Source: Streptomyces profundus (GTDB taxonomy: Bacteria; Actinomycetota; Actinomycetes; Streptomycetales; Streptomycetaceae). Taken from it: 64,000 bases of DNA. The stretch covers positions 6,445,501 to 6,509,500 of the forward strand of contig NZ_CP082362.1 of the NCBI RefSeq assembly GCF_020740535.1. Reading direction: 5' to 3'. The position numbers and the translations under genes are program-made. Numbering within the stretch: position 1 is the stretch's first letter; every line of letters starts with the position of its first letter. Below the pieces are notes generated by a model, which was given only the letters and a program-made list of their open reading frames with translations, searched no databases and was not told the origin of the DNA. Positions 1 to 40,600 of the stretch are shown here, piece by piece.

Positions 1-1
1 C

Positions 2-3000
2 ACCACCCTCGGCGACCCGATCGAGGCCCAGGCGCTGCTCGCCACCTACGGGCAGGGCCGGGACGAGCAACAACCGCTGTGGCTTGGCTCGTTGAAGTCC
101 AACATCGGTCACACCCAGGGCGCCGCCGGCGTCGGCGGCGTCATCAAGATGGTGCTGGCGCTGCGCGCCGGCCAGCTGCCGCCGACCCTGCATGTGGACG
201 AGCCGACGCCCCACGTCGACTGGTCCGCCGGCGCCGTCCGTCTCCTCACCGAGTCGGTCGCCTGGCCCGAGACGGACCATCCGCGCCGCGCCGGCGTCTC
301 CGCGTTCGGCGTCTCCGGCACCAACGCGCACATCATCCTGGAGCAGGCCCCGGCGGACGCGGAGCCCGGCGCCGTGGTGCTGCCAGGCGACCGGCTGCCG
401 ATCCTGCCCTGGCCCGTGTCCGCCCGTGGCGCCGACGCCCTGGCGGCGCAGGCGGAGCGGTTGGCCGCGGTGGTGGGGGAGTTGGAGCCGGCGGATGTGG
501 GCTGGTCGCTGGTCAACGGGCGGGCGGGGTTGTCGACGCGTGCGGTGGTGTGGGGTCGGGACGCTGAGGAGTTGCGTTCCGGTCTCGGTTCGTTGGCGCC
601 GGAGTCCGTGGTGGATGGTCGGTTGGCGTTGTTGTTCACGGGTCAGGGTGCGCAGCGGGCTGGGATGGGTGCGGAACTCGCCGCCACGTTCCCGGTGTTC
701 GCCCAGGCGTTGAACGAGGTGTGTGCCGGGTTCGATGGCCTGTTGCCGCGTCCGTTGGGTGAGGTGTTGGCCGACGAGTCCAGCTCTGCGGATCTGGATC
801 GGACGGTGTTCACTCAGGCGGGGTTGTTCGCGGTCGAGGTGGCGTTGTGGCGGTTGGTGGAGTCGTTTGGGGTGCGGCCGGACTTTGTCGCCGGGCACTC
901 CATTGGCGAGATCAGCGCCGCTTATGTTGCTGGGGTTTTCGACCTTGCGGATGCCTGTCGGTTGGTGGCGGCGCGTGGATCGTTGATGCAGGGGTTGCCT
1001 TCGGGTGGGGCGATGCTTTCCGTGCAGGCGTCGGAGGAGACGGTTCGCGGGCTGACCGATCTCGATATCGCCGCCGTCAACGGTCCGCAGTCGGTGGTGG
1101 TCGCCGGCGACGAGGCCGCCATCGAGGCGTTGCGCGCGACGTTCACCGAAACGGGTGTGAAGACCCGCAGGCTCACCGTCTCGCATGCGTTCCACTCGCG
1201 GTTGATGGAGCCGATGCTGGCGGCCTTCGAGGAGGTTGCCGAGTCGCTGACCTACCGCGCGCCCGCGCTTCCCGTGATCTCCAATGTGACCGGCCAGGAG
1301 GCCGGCGTTGAGATCGCGACCGCCGCCTACTGGGTGCGGCATGTCCGGGCGACGGTGCGGTTTGCCGACGGGGTCGGTGCGTTGCGGGCGGCTGGGGTGA
1401 CGACGTTCCTGGAGCTGGGCCCGGACGCCACCCTCACCGCGATGGGTGCCGAGTGCCTCGCGGAGGACGACACCGCCGCCGCGTTCGTTGCCACCACCCG
1501 CCGTGAACGGGACGAGGTGGCGACGTTCACCGCCGCGCTCTCCCGGGTCTGGGCCCGAGGCGCGGACGTGGACTGGCGGGCCGCGTTCGCCGGCCGGTCC
1601 CTGCGCCGCGTCGACCTGCCGACCTACGCCTTCCAGCGGCAGCGATACTGGCTGCGCCCCGCGGCAGGCAGTGGCGACCCGGCCGGGCTCGGCCTCGCCG
1701 CCGCCGGCCACCCGCTGCTTGGCGCCGCCGTGCGACTGGCCGCCGACGACGGTGCGATGCTGACCGGCCGGCTCTCGCTGCGGACCCACCCGTGGCTGGC
1801 GGACCACGCCATCGGCGGCAGCGTCCTCTTCCCCGGCACCGGCTTTGTCGAGCTCGCCGTCCGCGCCGGCGACGAGGTCGGCTGCGCCCACCTGCGGGAG
1901 CTCACCCTCCAGGCACCGCTCGCACTCCCCGAACACGGCGGCGTCGCCCTCCAGGTGACCGTCGGCGCCCCCGACGCCGGCGGCCAGCGGGAACTCCGCA
2001 TCCACTCCCGGCCCGACAGCGCCACCGACGCGCCATGGACCAGCCACGCCGAAGGGCTGCTCGTCCCCGAGGCGCCGGCACCCACCGGCCCCGACCTGTT
2101 CGTCTGGCCGCCCACCGGCGCCGAGGAGATCGACGTCACCGGCCTCTACCCACTCGCCGCGACCACCGGCTACGGCTATGGCCCGGTCTTCCAGGGGCTG
2201 CGGGCCGCCTGGCGGCGCGGCGACGAGATCTTCGCCGAGGTCGCCCTGCCGGAGGCCGAGGAAGGACAGGCCGGCCGCTACGGCATCCACCCCGGACTCC
2301 TCGACGCCGTGCTGCACGCCGGCCGCTACATCGAAACCGGCGGCAACGCCCTGCGGCTGCCGTTCTCCTGGAACGACGTCACCCTGCACGCCAGCGGTGC
2401 CAGCCGGGTGCGAGTCGCCCTCAGCGCGGCCGGCACCGACGCGATGGCCGTCACCGTCACCGACCCGGTGGGTCAACCAGTCCTGACCGCCTCCTCGTTG
2501 GCGTTCCGCGTGATCTCGCCCGAGCAGCTCACCACGACGGCCCACACCGACAAGCTCTACCGCGTCGACTGGACACCGCTGCCGGCGCCGGAACACGAGG
2601 AGCAGGTGCCGTGGAGCACCTGGGCCACGCTCGGCGCCGACCCGCTGGCCACCGGCGCCGCCCTCCAGTACGCCGACATGATGGTCAGCACCTACGACGA
2701 TCTGGAGCATCTGGCCGCCACCCTCGACGCGGGCATCCCGGCTCCCGAGATGATGCTGTTCACGCCCAGCTCGCCCAAGCACACCCCCGACGACCGGGTG
2801 TCCGCCGCGCACACCGCGACGCACGCCACGCTGGCCGTCGTCCACACCTGGCTCGCCGACCCCAGGCTCGCCGAGACCCGACTGGTCGTCGTCACCAGCG
2901 GCGCCGTCGCCACCAGCCCCGACGAGGACGTCACCGACCTCGCCGGCGCCCCGACCTGGGGGCTGCTGCGCAGCGCCCAGACGGAGAACCCCGGACGCTT

Positions 3001-4549
3001 CCTGCTCGTCGACATCGACCAGACCCGGGGCACCGCGGACGAGTCCATCGTCGACACCGTGACCCGCGCCATCGCCCACGACGAGGGCCAGGTCGCCATC
3101 CGAGGCGCCGAGACACGCGCCCCGCGCATCACCCCGCAGACGGCCACGCCAGGAAAGGGCACCGGGAACGACGACCGGCTCGCCGAAGGCACCGTCCTCG
3201 TCACCGGAGGCACCGGCGCGCTCGGCGCCCTGCTGGCCCACCACCTGGTGGCGGAACGCGGCGTGCGCCACCTGCTGCTCACCAGCCGGCGCGGCCCGGC
3301 CGCGCCGGGCGCCGCCGAACTCATCGCCCAGCTCCGCGAGTTGGGCGCGCACGCCGAGGTCGTCGCCTGCGACACGGCCGACCGCGAAGCGCTCGCCGCG
3401 CTCCTGGCCGGACTGCCGGCCGACCGCCCCCTCAGCGGCGTCTTCCACACCGCCGGGGTGGTGGACGACGGCCTCGTCGCCACCCTCACACCTGAGCGAC
3501 TGGCCACCGTGCTCCGCCCGAAGGTCGACGCCGCACTCCACCTCCACGAACTGACCAGGGAGAGCGAACTCGCCGCGTTTGTCCTCTTCTCCTCCATCGC
3601 AGGCGTCCTCGGCGGCGCCGGACAGGGCAACTACGCGGCGGCCAACGCGTTCCTCGACGCCCTCGCCCACCACCGCAGGGCGCAGGGCCTGCCCGCCACC
3701 TCCGTGGCATGGGGGCTATGGCAGCACACCAGCGGCATGACCGGCGCCCTCACCCAGGCCGAACTCGACCGGATCACCCAGTCCGGCATCCAGCCGCTGA
3801 CCGCCGACACCGGCCTCGCCCTCCTCGACGCCGCGCGGCACAGCGAACAACCGCTGCTGGTGGCCGCCGCCATCGCCACCGCCGCGCTGCGCGACAAGGC
3901 CCGAGCCGGCCTCCTGCCCGCCGTGCTCCGAGGTGTCCTGCCGGCGGCCACCGCCACTGGCCGACCCACGACCAGCAGGACAGAGCGCGCCACCGACACC
4001 ACCGGGCCCGCCATGGCACAGAGGCTCGCCGGCCTCACCGGGGAACAGCGCACCACCTTCCTCACCGACCTGGTCGCCCACCATGTCGCGGCGGCCCTCG
4101 GCTATGGCGCCAACCAAACGGTCGACGTCCAACGGGAGTTCGCCGACCTCGGCTTCGACTCGCTGACCGCCGTGGAACTCCGCAACGGCCTCAGCGGCGC
4201 CACCGGCCTGCGACTGCCCGCCACCCTCGTCTTCGACTACCCCAACCCTGCCTCGCTCGCCGCCCACCTCGACGAGCGGTTCCCCGCCGGGAACGCCGCC
4301 GAAGACCCCTCCCAGCCAACGGCGTTCACCGAGTTCGAACGACTCCAGTCCGTACTCACCTCGGCACCGCTCGACGACGCCCAACGCGCCCGCATGGTCA
4401 AGCAACTTGAGTCGCTGCTCTGGAAGCTCGACGGCGAGTCCGCGCCCGAGATGGACCTCGACGACGCGGACAGCGGCCCCGCGTCGCTCGAAGTCGCCAC
4501 CGACGACGAGATGTTCGACCTGATCAACAAGGAACTCGGCCTCGGCTGA
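2..4549 (+). CDS. Modular type I polyketide synthase, 5'-truncated (visible module V1: KS-AT-DH-KR-ACP)
   Basis: The reading frame is open from the left edge, so the gene begins outside the window; no start codon is visible. The first residues ([10 protein letters not shown]) are the C-terminal third of a ketosynthase, just past its first catalytic His, and the second His is in KSNIGHTQ. An acyltransferase follows at nt ~630-1500, with GHSIGE and HAFH, the malonyl-CoA signature. The dehydratase (nt ~1700-2500) has H-x3-G-x4-P and the HPGLLDAVL aspartate. The ketoreductase (nt ~2560-3890) has [11 protein letters not shown] (B-type) and an active-site Tyr in NYAAAN. The ACP has LGFDSL near nt 4150. 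The C-terminal ~90 residues form a class 1a docking region ending in [13 protein letters not shown], which suits the N-terminal coiled coil of the next protein. The module should add malonate and leave a trans double bond. Function is well supported; only the upstream extent is unknown. Confidence 0.97.
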   Translation, partial: TTLGDPIEAQALLATYGQGRDEQQPLWLGSLKSNIGHTQGAAGVGGVIKMVLALRAGQLPPTLHVDEPTPHVDWSAGAVRLLTESVAWPETDHPRRAGVSAFGVSGTNAHIILEQAPADAEPGAVVLPGDRLPILPWPVSARGADALAAQAERLAAVVGELEPADVGWSLVNGRAGLSTRAVVWGRDAEELRSGLGSLAPESVVDGRLALLFTGQGAQRAGMGAELAATFPVFAQALNEVCAGFDGLLPRPLGEVLADESSSADLDRTVFTQAGLFAVEVALWRLVESFGVRPDFVAGHSIGEISAAYVAGVFDLADACRLVAARGSLMQGLPSGGAMLSVQASEETVRGLTDLDIAAVNGPQSVVVAGDEAAIEALRATFTETGVKTRRLTVSHAFHSRLMEPMLAAFEEVAESLTYRAPALPVISNVTGQEAGVEIATAAYWVRHVRATVRFADGVGALRAAGVTTFLELGPDATLTAMGAECLAEDDTAAAFVATTRRERDEVATFTAALSRVWARGADVDWRAAFAGRSLRRVDLPTYAFQRQRYWLRPAAGSGDPAGLGLAAAGHPLLGAAVRLAADDGAMLTGRLSLRTHPWLADHAIGGSVLFPGTGFVELAVRAGDEVGCAHLRELTLQAPLALPEHGGVALQVTVGAPDAGGQRELRIHSRPDSATDAPWTSHAEGLLVPEAPAPTGPDLFVWPPTGAEEIDVTGLYPLAATTGYGYGPVFQGLRAAWRRGDEIFAEVALPEAEEGQAGRYGIHPGLLDAVLHAGRYIETGGNALRLPFSWNDVTLHASGASRVRVALSAAGTDAMAVTVTDPVGQPVLTASSLAFRVISPEQLTTTAHTDKLYRVDWTPLPAPEHEEQVPWSTWATLGADPLATGAALQYADMMVSTYDDLEHLAATLDAGIPAPEMMLFTPSSPKHTPDDRVSAAHTATHATLAVVHTWLADPRLAETRLVVVTSGAVATSPDEDVTDLAGAPTWGLLRSAQTENPGRFLLVDIDQTRGTADESIVDTVTRAIAHDEGQVAIRGAETRAPRITPQTATPGKGTGNDDRLAEGTVLVTGGTGALGALLAHHLVAERGVRHLLLTSRRGPAAPGAAELIAQLRELGAHAEVVACDTADREALAALLAGLPADRPLSGVFHTAGVVDDGLVATLTPERLATVLRPKVDAALHLHELTRESELAAFVLFSSIAGVLGGAGQGNYAAANAFLDALAHHRRAQGLPATSVAWGLWQHTSGMTGALTQAELDRITQSGIQPLTADTGLALLDAARHSEQPLLVAAAIATAALRDKARAGLLPAVLRGVLPAATATGRPTTSRTERATDTTGPAMAQRLAGLTGEQRTTFLTDLVAHHVAAALGYGANQTVDVQREFADLGFDSLTAVELRNGLSGATGLRLPATLVFDYPNPASLAAHLDERFPAGNAAEDPSQPTAFTEFERLQSVLTSAPLDDAQRARMVKQLESLLWKLDGESAPEMDLDDADSGPASLEVATDDEMFDLINKELGLG

Positions 4550-4610
4550 GGCGCCTTCCACTCCGTCACTCCCGTAGCACCACCACGAACGTCCCTGGAG
4601 ACGAAGCAGA

Positions 4611-32909
<28,299 letters not shown>

Positions 32910-32936
32910 CCGAATCCACGAGAAAGCTGAACGCTC

Positions 32937-35900
32937 ATGGCGGCACCCATCGGTAACGAGAAGATCGTCGAGGCCCTGCGGGCTTCGCTGGCCGAGACCA
33001 AGCAACTCCGCAAGCAGAACCGGCAGCTCCTCGCCGCGCACCGCGAGCCGATCGCGATCGTGGGGATGGCCTGCCGCTACCCCGGCGCGGTGAACTCGCC
33101 CGAGGACCTGTGGCGGTTGGTGAGCACGGGCTCGGACGCGATCGGCGAGTTCCCCGGCGACCGTGGCTGGGACGTCGAGGGCCTCTACGACCCGGAGCCC
33201 GGGGTGCCGGGACGGACCTACACCCGCGAGGGCGGATTCCTCTACGAGGCCGCGGAGTTCGACGGCGAACCGTTTGCCATCGCGCCACGTGAGGCCCTCG
33301 CGATGGACCCGCAGCAGCGCCTGCTGCTGGAGACGACCTGGGAGACGTTCGAACGGGCCGGCATCCCGGCCGATTCGGTGGGCGGCAGCCGCACCGGGGT
33401 CTTCGCCGGCCTGATGTACCACGACTACGGCAGCCGGCTGACGCGGTTGCCGGACGAGGTCGGCGGCTATATCGGCACCGGCACGGCCGGCAGCGTGCTC
33501 TCCGGGCGGCTGGCCTACTCGTTCGGCCTTGAGGGCCCGGCGGTGACGGTGGACACGGCGTGCTCGTCGTCGCTCGTCGCGCTGCATCTGGCGGCTCAGG
33601 CGCTGCGCAACGGCGAGTGTGATCTGGCGCTGGCCGGCGGCGTCACCGTGATGTCGACCCCGGCGACCTTTGTGGAGTTCGGGCGGCAGCGCGGGCTGGC
33701 CGCCGACGGCCGCTGCAAGTCCTTCGCCTCGGCGGCGGACGGCACAGGATGGGGCGAGGGCGCCGGGATGCTGCTGGTCGAGCGGCTGTCGGACGCCCGC
33801 CGCAACGGGCATCGGGTGCTCGCCGTGCTCCGGGGCTCGGCGATCAACCAGGACGGTGCGTCGAACGGGTTGACTGCGCCGAACGGTCCTTCCCAACAGC
33901 GGGTGATCCGCCAGGCGTTGGAGAGTTCGCTGCTCACGGCCGCCGATGTGGACACCGTCGAGGCGCATGGCACCGGCACCTCGCTGGGCGACCCGATCGA
34001 GGCCCAGGCGCTGCTCGCCACCTACGGTCAGGAGCGGGACGGGGACCGGCCGCTGTGGCTGGGCTCCATCAAGTCCAACATCGGCCACACTCAGGCGGCG
34101 GCCGGTGTCGCCGGCGTCATCAAGATGGTGATGGCGATGCGGGCCGGGGTGCTGCCGCCCACCCTGCATGTGGACGCGCCCTCGGAGTTCGTGGACTGGG
34201 ACTCCGGCGCGGTGTCGCTGCTGACGGAGGCGCGGGAGTGGACGGTGGCCGAGGGCCGGCCGCGCCGGGCCGGGGTGTCGTCGTTCGGCATCAGCGGCAC
34301 CAACGCACATGTGATTCTGGAGCAGGCCCCGCACGACGCCGAATCGCCCGCCACCGTCATCCCGGGGAACGTGCTCCCCGCGATGCCCTGGACGGTGTCC
34401 GCCCACACGGGTGCGGCGTTGGTGGCGCAGGCGGAGCGGTTGGCTGCGGTGGTGGGGGAGTTGGAGCCGGCGGATGTGGGCTGGTCGCTGGTCAACGGGC
34501 GGGCGGGGTTGTCGGCGCGTGGGGTGGTGTGGGGTCGGGATGCTGGTGAACTGATCGCTGGGCTGGGGTCGTTGGCGCCGGAGTCCGTGGTGGATGGTCG
34601 GTTGGCGTTGTTGTTCACGGGGCAGGGTGCGCAGCGGGCTGGGATGGGTGCGGAGCTCGCTGCCGTGTTCCCGGTGTTCGCGGAGGCGTTGGGTGAGGTG
34701 TGTGCGGGGTTCGATGGGTTGTTGCCGCGTCCGTTGGGTGAGGTGCTCAACGACGAAACCAGCGGTGACTTGGATCGGACGGTGTTCACTCAGGCGGGGT
34801 TGTTCGCGGTTGAGGTGGCGTTGTGGCGGTTGGTGGAGTCGTTTGGGGTGCGGCCGGACTTTGTCGCCGGTCACTCTATCGGTGAGATCAGCGCCGCGTA
34901 TGTGGCTGGGGTTTTCGACCTTGCGGATGCTTGTCGGTTGGTGGCGGCGCGTGGGTCGTTGATGCAGGCGTTGCCTTCGGGCGGGGCGATGCTTTCCGTG
35001 CAGGCGTCGGAGGAGACGGTTCGCGGGCTGACCGATCTCGATATCGCCGCCGTCAACGGTCCGCAGTCGGTGGTGGTCGCCGGCGATGAGGCCGCCATCG
35101 AGGCGTTGCGTGCGACGTTCGCCGAAGAGGACGTGAAGACACGGAAGTTGACCGTGTCGCATGCGTTCCACTCGCGGTTGATGGAGCCGATGCTGGCGGA
35201 GTTCGAGCGGGCGGCCGGGGCGTTGACCTACCGTGCGCCCGCGCTTCCCGTGATCTCCAATGTCACCGGCCAGGAGGCCGGCGTCGAGATCGCGACCGCC
35301 GAGTACTGGGTGGCACATGTCCGCGCCACGGTGCGATTCGCCGACGGGGTCAGTGCTCTCCGCTCGGCGGGCGTGACGACGTTCCTGGAGCTGGGCCCGG
35401 ACGCCACGTTGACTGCGATGGGCGCGGAGTGCCTGCCCGAGGACGACACCACCACCGCGTTCGTCGCCACCACCCGCCGCGAACGCGACGAGGTGGCGAC
35501 ATTCACCGCCGCGCTCTCCCGCGTCTGGACGCGGGGCGTCTCGGTGGACTGGCGGGCCGCGTTCGCCGGCCGGTCGGTGCGCCGCGTCGAGCTGCCGACG
35601 TATGCCTTCCAACGGGAGCGGTACTGGCTCCAGGACGCGCCAGTCGCCGACGAGGCCGCCGTCGTCGACCCGGAGGAGGCGCGATTCTGGGACGCCGTCG
35701 AACAGCAGAACCTCGCCGTGCTCGCCGAGGCGCTCCAGGTGGACGGCGGCGACTCGCTGCGCGATGTGCTGCCGCGGCTCTCCTCCTGGCGGCGCGAGCG
35801 GCGCGAACGGGGGCTCGCCGGGGACCACAGGTACCGGGTGGAGTGGAAGCCCGTCGAGCCGCCCGCGCCCGCGCTGCGCGGCGGCACCTGGCTGCTGGTC

Positions 35901-37620
35901 GCGCCGTCGGCGGCGACCGACGCCGAGCTGGTCGAGTCCTGTCGTGCCGCGCTGACCGCCCATGGCGCGGTGGTGGAGCCGCTCACCGTGGACGCCGCCG
36001 GCGCGCACCGGATGGAACTCGCCGACCACCTCGCTGAGTTGCTGCTCGAACTGCCGGCCGGCGCCGCGCCGGAGGAGGACGCGCCCCCGTTCGCCGGGGT
36101 GCTGTCGCTGCTGGGCCTGGCCGAGGGGCCGGCGCTCGCCGACGACGAGTTGCCGTATGGCCTGGCCGCCACGGTGACGCTGACCCAGGCGCTCGCCGAC
36201 GCGGGCGTCGTCGCCCCGCTGTGGTGCGTCACGCGGGGTGCGGTCGCCGGAGCGGCCGGCGATCCGGCGCCGGACGCCGCGCAGGCGATGCTCTGGGGCC
36301 TGGGCCGGGTCGTCGGCCTGGAGGCGCCCGAGCGGTGGGGTGGTCTGGTGGATCTCCCCGAGAAGCTGGACGAGCGAGGCGCTCGCCTGCTGGCCGGGCT
36401 GCTGTCCGGCGGCGGCGAGGACCAGGCGGTGGTGCGCCGCTCCGGCGCGCTGGCCCGCCGGCTGGCGCACGCGCCGGTGCCGCCGGAGTCCGCCGGCGCC
36501 GCGTGGCCGCCGGCCGGCACCGTGCTGGTCACCGGCGGCACCGGCGGCATCGGCGCCGAGCTGGCCCGCTGGCTCGCCGAGAACGGTGCCGAACACCTGC
36601 TGCTGCTCAGCCGGCGCGGTGCCGAGGCGCCGGGCGCCTCGGCGCTGGCCGACGAACTCCGCGCCGCCGGCGCCGAGGTGACCCTCGCGGCGTGCGATGC
36701 CGCCGACCGCGAGCGGCTGGCCCAGGTCCTGGCGGACATCCCCGGGCACCGGCCGCTGACGTCCGTCGTGCACGCCGCCGGCGTGCTGGACGACGGACTG
36801 CTGGACACGCTCACCCCCGAGCCGATGCGCCGGGTGCTGCGGCCCAAGGTGACCGCCGCGCTGAACCTGCACGAGCTGACGGCAAGTCGGGAACTGTCCA
36901 GCTTTGTACTGTTCTCCTCCTTCGCCGGCACCTTCGGATCGCCGGGGCAGGCGGCCTACGCGGCCGGCAACGCCTTCCTCGACGCGCTCGCCGAGCGGCG
37001 CCGGGAGGCGGGCCTGCCGGCGGTCTCCGTCGCCTGGGGCCCGTGGGCCGGCGCCGGCATGGCCACCGGAACGGAGGCCGTCGAACGCGGCATGCGCCGC
37101 TCGGGGTTGACGCCACTGGTGCCGGCCCTGGCGCTCACCGCCCTGCGACAGGCGGTGCGCGGCGGGGACCGCGCGGTCAGCGTCTTCGACGTGGACTGGG
37201 AGCAGTTCGCCGGCGTCTTCGCCGCGCTGCGGCCCAGCCCGCTGATCGGCGACCTGCCGCAGGTCCGCCGCCTGGCGGAGCGCGCCGGCGGCGGACAACA
37301 GGCGGAGCAGGGTGGCGAGTTGGTGGACCGCCTGCTGGGCCTTGCCGTGCCGGAGCGGGAGAAGACCCTGGTGGAGTTGGTGCGCGGCCAGGTCGCCACC
37401 GTTCTTGGGCACCGTGACGGGCGGGCCGTCGCCCGCGACAAGCCGTTCAAGGAACTGGGCTTCGACTCGCTGGCCGCCGTCGAGCTGCGGAACCGCCTGA
37501 TCGCGGCGACCGGTCTCGCGCTGCCCGCCACCCTCGTCTTCGACCACCCCACCTCGCTCGCCGTCGCCCGCTTCCTGCGCGCCGAACTGCTCCCGAACGA
37601 GGGCGCGGCGGGCCCGGCCG
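32937..37620 (+). other. PKS module V7: KS-AT-KR-ACP (malonyl, hydroxyl)
   Basis: Approximate residues in the 3361-residue protein: KS 37-465, AT 557-850, KR 970-1395, ACP 1469-1555. The AT has GHSIGE and HAFH (malonyl). After the post-AT linker ([13 protein letters not shown]) the sequence goes directly into a KR; no H-x3-G-x4-P is present. The KR has [13 protein letters not shown] and Tyr in AYAAGN, indicating an active B-type enzyme. Confidence 0.93.
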
Positions 37621-40600
37621 GCGCCGTGGGGCGCGTCGCGCGGGGCGGCGACCCGGCGGACGACCCGATCGTCATCATCGGCATGTCCTGCCGCTACCCC
37701 GGCGGCGTCGAATCGCCCGAGGACCTGTGGCGGCTGGTCGCCGACGGCAGGGACGCCATCACCCGCTACCCGGACGACCGGGGCTGGAACATCGACGACT
37801 ACTACGATCCGGACCCCGACCGGCCACACACCACCTACACCCGAGAGGGCGGGTTCCTCACCGGCGCCGGGGACTTCGACGCCGCGTTCTTCGGCATCTC
37901 GCCGCGCGAGGCCCTCGCCATGGACCCGCAACAGCGGCTGCTCCTTGAGGCGTCCTGGGACGCCGTCGAACGGGCCGGCATCGACCCGACGACGCTGCAC
38001 GGCAGCCAGACCGCCGTCTACACCGGAATCGTCGCCCTCACCAACAGCCTCTCCTCCTCGGCGACCCAGGTTCCCGAGGAGTTGCAGGGCGTCGTCGGCA
38101 CCGGCACGGCGGCCAGCGTCGCCTCGGGGCGGGTCTCCTACACCCTCGGCCTGGAGGGCCCCGCCGTCACCGTGGACACGGCGTGCTCGGCGTCCCTGGT
38201 CGCGCTGCACCTGGCGGCCCAGTCACTCAGCCGAGGTGAGAGCGATCTGGCGCTCGCCGGCGGTGTCACCGTGCTCAGCACACCCGGCATCTTCGTCGAG
38301 TTCAGCCGCCAACGGGGCCTGGCCGCCGACGGCCGCTGCAAGGCGTTCGCCGCCGGCGCCGACGGCTTCGGCCCCGCCGAGGGCGTCGGCATGCTGCTCC
38401 TGGAGCGGCTCTCCGACGCGCGCCGCAACGGGCACCGGGTGCTGGCCGTGGTGAAGGGCTCGGCGGTCAACCAGGACGGCGCGTCCAACGGGCTGACGGC
38501 GCCGAACGGGCCTTCCCAACAGCGGGTGATCCGGGCGGCGTTGGCCAATTCCGGGCTGACGACGGCCGATGTGGACGCGGTCGAGGCGCATGGCACCGGC
38601 ACCTCGCTGGGTGACCCCATTGAGGCGCAGGCGCTGCTGGCCACCTACGGTCAGGGCCGGCCGGCGGACCGGCCGCTGTGGCTGGGCTCCGTCAAGTCGA
38701 ACATCGGCCATGCCCAGGCCGCCGCCGGCGTCGCGGGCGTCATCAAGATGGTGATGGCCATGCAGGCCCAGGAACTGCCCCGGACGCTGCACGTCGAGGA
38801 ACCGTCTCCGCTGATCGACTGGACCGCGGGGCCGGTCGCGCTGCTGGCCGCCGCCCGCCCCTGGAAGGCCGGCGCCGGGCCGCGCCGCGCCGCCGTCTCC
38901 TCCTTCGGGATCAGCGGCACCAACGCGCACATCATCCTGGAGGAGCCCGCCGCCGAACCCGCCGCCGAACCCGCCGTCACCAGGGAGGGGCCCGCGCCGT
39001 TCGAGCCGGCCGTGCTGCCCTGGGCGCTGTCGGGGCGTGCCGCCGGCGCGCTGCGCGCGCAGGGCGAACGCCTCGCCCGGCACGTCGCCGACCTGGACGC
39101 CGACCCCGCGGATGTGGCGGACGCGCTGCTGACCCGCCGCGCCAGGTTCGACCACCGCGCGCTGGTGTGGGGTCGCGACCGCGCGGCGCTCACCGCGGGT
39201 GCCGCCGCCCTCTCCCTCGACCCGTCCCAGGAGACCGCCGGCGCGGAAGCTGAGTTGGCCGGCAACCTGGTCGTCGGCCAGGCCGACCTTGCCGGCGGCG
39301 TCGCCTTCGTCTTCCCAGGACAGGGCTCCCAGTGGGTCGGCATGGGCCGCGATCTGCTCGCCTCGTCGCCGGTCTTCGCGGCCCGCCTCGCCGAGTGCGA
39401 GGCGGCGCTCGCGCCGTTCGTCGACTGGTCCGTCACCGAGGTGCTGACCGGCGCGGCCGAGCCGGACTGGCCGGAGGACGTCGAGGTGCTCCAGCCGCTG
39501 CTGTGGGCGGTGATGGTCTCCCTGGCGGCCGTGTGGGAGGCGCTCGGCGTGGTGCCGACCGCCGTGATCGGCCACTCCCAGGGCGAACTCGCCGCCGCGG
39601 CCGTCGCCGGCGCGCTCAGCCTCCCGGACGCCGCCCGCGTCGTCGTCGCCCGCTCCGCGCTGGTGGCCCCCACCCGCGACAGCGGGACCCTGCTGACCGT
39701 GGCCGCTGGCCGCGACCAGGTCGACGCCTGGCTGACCCGCTGGCCCGACCGGCTCTCCGTCGCCGCCGTCAACGGCCCCACCGGCATCGTGGTCTCCGGC
39801 GAGTTCGCCGCGCTCGACGAACTCGCCGCCCTGCTCGCCGCCGAGGACGTCTGGTGCCGACGCGTCCCCGGCACCCACCCGGCGCACTCGCCCCGGATGG
39901 ACGCGCTGCGCGAGGAGCTGCTCGCCGCCACCGCCGCCGTCCAGCCGCGCGCCTCCCGGGTGCCCCTGGTGTCCACGGTCACCGGCGAGGTCCAGGACGG
40001 CGAGGCGATGGACGCCGCCTACTGGTACGCCAACCTCCGCGAGACCGTCGAGTTCGAACGGGCCGTGCGCACCGCACTCGACCTGGGCTGCGCCGCGCTG
40101 GTCGAGGTCTCCCCGCATCCGGTGCTCAACGTCCCGATGCTGGAGATCATCGAGGCGGCCGGCGCCCAGGCCACCGCCGTCGGCACGCTGCGCCGCGCCG
40201 AGGACGGGCCCGAACGGCTGGTCGCCAACGCCGGCGAGCTGTGGGTGCGTGGCGTGGACGTGGACCTGGGCGCGCTCCTCGGCGAACACCGGGCCGGGCA
40301 CGTCGAGTTGCCGCCCTACCCGTTCCAGCGTCGCCGCTACTGGCTCAACGCGGCCGGCTCGGCCGCCGCCGACCCGGCCGGGCTCGGCCTCGGCGACACC
40401 GGACACCCGCTGCTGGGCGCCACCGTGCCGCTGGCCGCCGGCGACGGGCTGCTGCTCACCGGCCGGCTCACCGTCCGGGACCAGCCCTGGCTCGCCCAAC
40501 ACACCGTCGCCGGGCTCGCGTTGCTGCCCGGCTCGGTGTTCACCGAGTTCGCCATCCGCGCCGGTGACGAGGTGGGCTGCGGCCAGCTGCGGGAGCTGCT

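Noticed and set aside
38910..39000. Short repeated Glu-Pro-Ala motif ([12 protein letters not shown]) in the V8 KS-AT linker, considered as a functional repeat
   Set aside because: Three low-complexity units in a flexible inter-domain linker are ordinary for PKS proteins.
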